64,000 nucleotides of DNA from Schistocerca nitens. Taxonomy: Eukaryota; Arthropoda; Insecta; Orthoptera; Acrididae. Where the stretch lies: positions 495,644,109-495,708,108 of the forward strand of contig NC_064614.1 of assembly GCF_023898315.1 (NCBI RefSeq), read 5' to 3'. Made by a program: the position numbers and the translations under genes. Shown piece by piece: positions 63,884 through 64,000 of this stretch (position 1 is the first letter of the stretch; every line of letters begins with the position of its first letter). The notes under the pieces were generated by a model. That model saw only the letters and a program-made list of their open reading frames with translations, was not told the DNA's origin and did no database searches.

Positions 63884-64000
63884 CATTTTCAGCTGTCCCC
63901 ATTGAGGTATATCAACAACACCTGTTGGCTGTTGGGGGTTTCGATGAATTATCATTTCTTTCTAGATGCATGAATCAATTCAGTTGGGAAGGGTGTCAAA

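Larger units (their letters stand above)
63286..63966. repeat. ~243-bp-arm palindrome with a tRNA-like unit in each arm
   Basis: Left arm 63286-63528, right arm 63723-63966, spacer ~194 bp. Shared blocks: TCTAGAAAGAAATGATAATT (left; inverse at right), TCGAAACCC, CTCGGTGGCTCAGATGG, GGGTTCGAGTCCCGGTC, AGGGATAAGTC, TGTGGGTCTCAC, GAATGTAGGTTGTGG. Outside the left arm and inside the spacer, AGATAGTAACTG.TCCGAAA.AACAGATACCAAT is directly repeated (63236 and 63663). Confidence 0.75.

Noticed and set aside
63284-63966. CRISPR-like or satellite array
   Set aside because: Only two inverted arms, not a series of short direct repeats with spacers; the genome is eukaryotic in character.

Overview
This window looks like repeat-dominated intergenic or intronic DNA from a large arthropod genome. 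I recognise no host protein-coding gene and no canonical functional tRNA or rRNA gene. Orthopteran origin (Schistocerca/Locusta type) is an inference from the repeat content: many ~200 bp tRNA-derived SINEs with clean target-site duplications, RTE-like and CR1/Jockey-like LINE remnants, and many Tc1/mariner relics, in sequence that looks mostly AT-rich. That attribution rests on familiarity with these families, not on a search.

Layout. 1-5.5 kb: LINE relics (1-800 plus, 1740-2745 minus, 3412-3950 plus) and SINEs. 6.1-7.9 kb: a Tc1 element split by a chimeric SINE-RTE insertion. 9.8-11.5 kb: a minus-strand Tc1 element split by a SINE that is itself split by a tRNA-bearing repeat. 12-13 kb: a minus-strand RTE relic. 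13.8-19.5 kb: a mariner opened by a SINE, a palindrome with a hammerhead-like motif, and a nearly full-length RTE LINE. 21.8-22.7 kb and 57.5-58.2 kb: two copies of an unclassified repeat in opposite orientation. 24.7-29.1 kb: nested SINEs, Tc1, RTE, CR1 and a mariner end. 29.5-30.0 kb and 31.1-31.6 kb: further palindromes. 30.3-31.0 kb: a GC/CpG-rich island. 31.6-34.7 kb: a mariner deletion derivative carrying a 2.48 kb DNA transposon. 35-45 kb: mainly SINEs in otherwise unassigned DNA. 45-54 kb: Tc1 relics, an uninterrupted mariner and a split CR1. 54-64 kb: SINEs, a second mariner deletion derivative, CR1 and RTE pieces, a second GC-rich island, and a tRNA-bearing palindrome at the right edge.

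Most notable is 32002-34479. It has matching 12-13 bp terminal inverted repeats (CACAGGCCAACG), a TAA target duplication, and a decayed reading frame for a cysteine-rich protein of a recurrent arthropod family that I know only as uncharacterised. This suggests the family is transposon-encoded. Second is the 352-codon mariner at 49148-50465, whose frame is open but whose second and third catalytic aspartates read Ala and Asn.

Nothing here forms an operon or pathway. The relationships are nesting and trans-mobilisation: SINEs probably use LINE machinery, and mariner deletion derivatives depended on full-length relatives.
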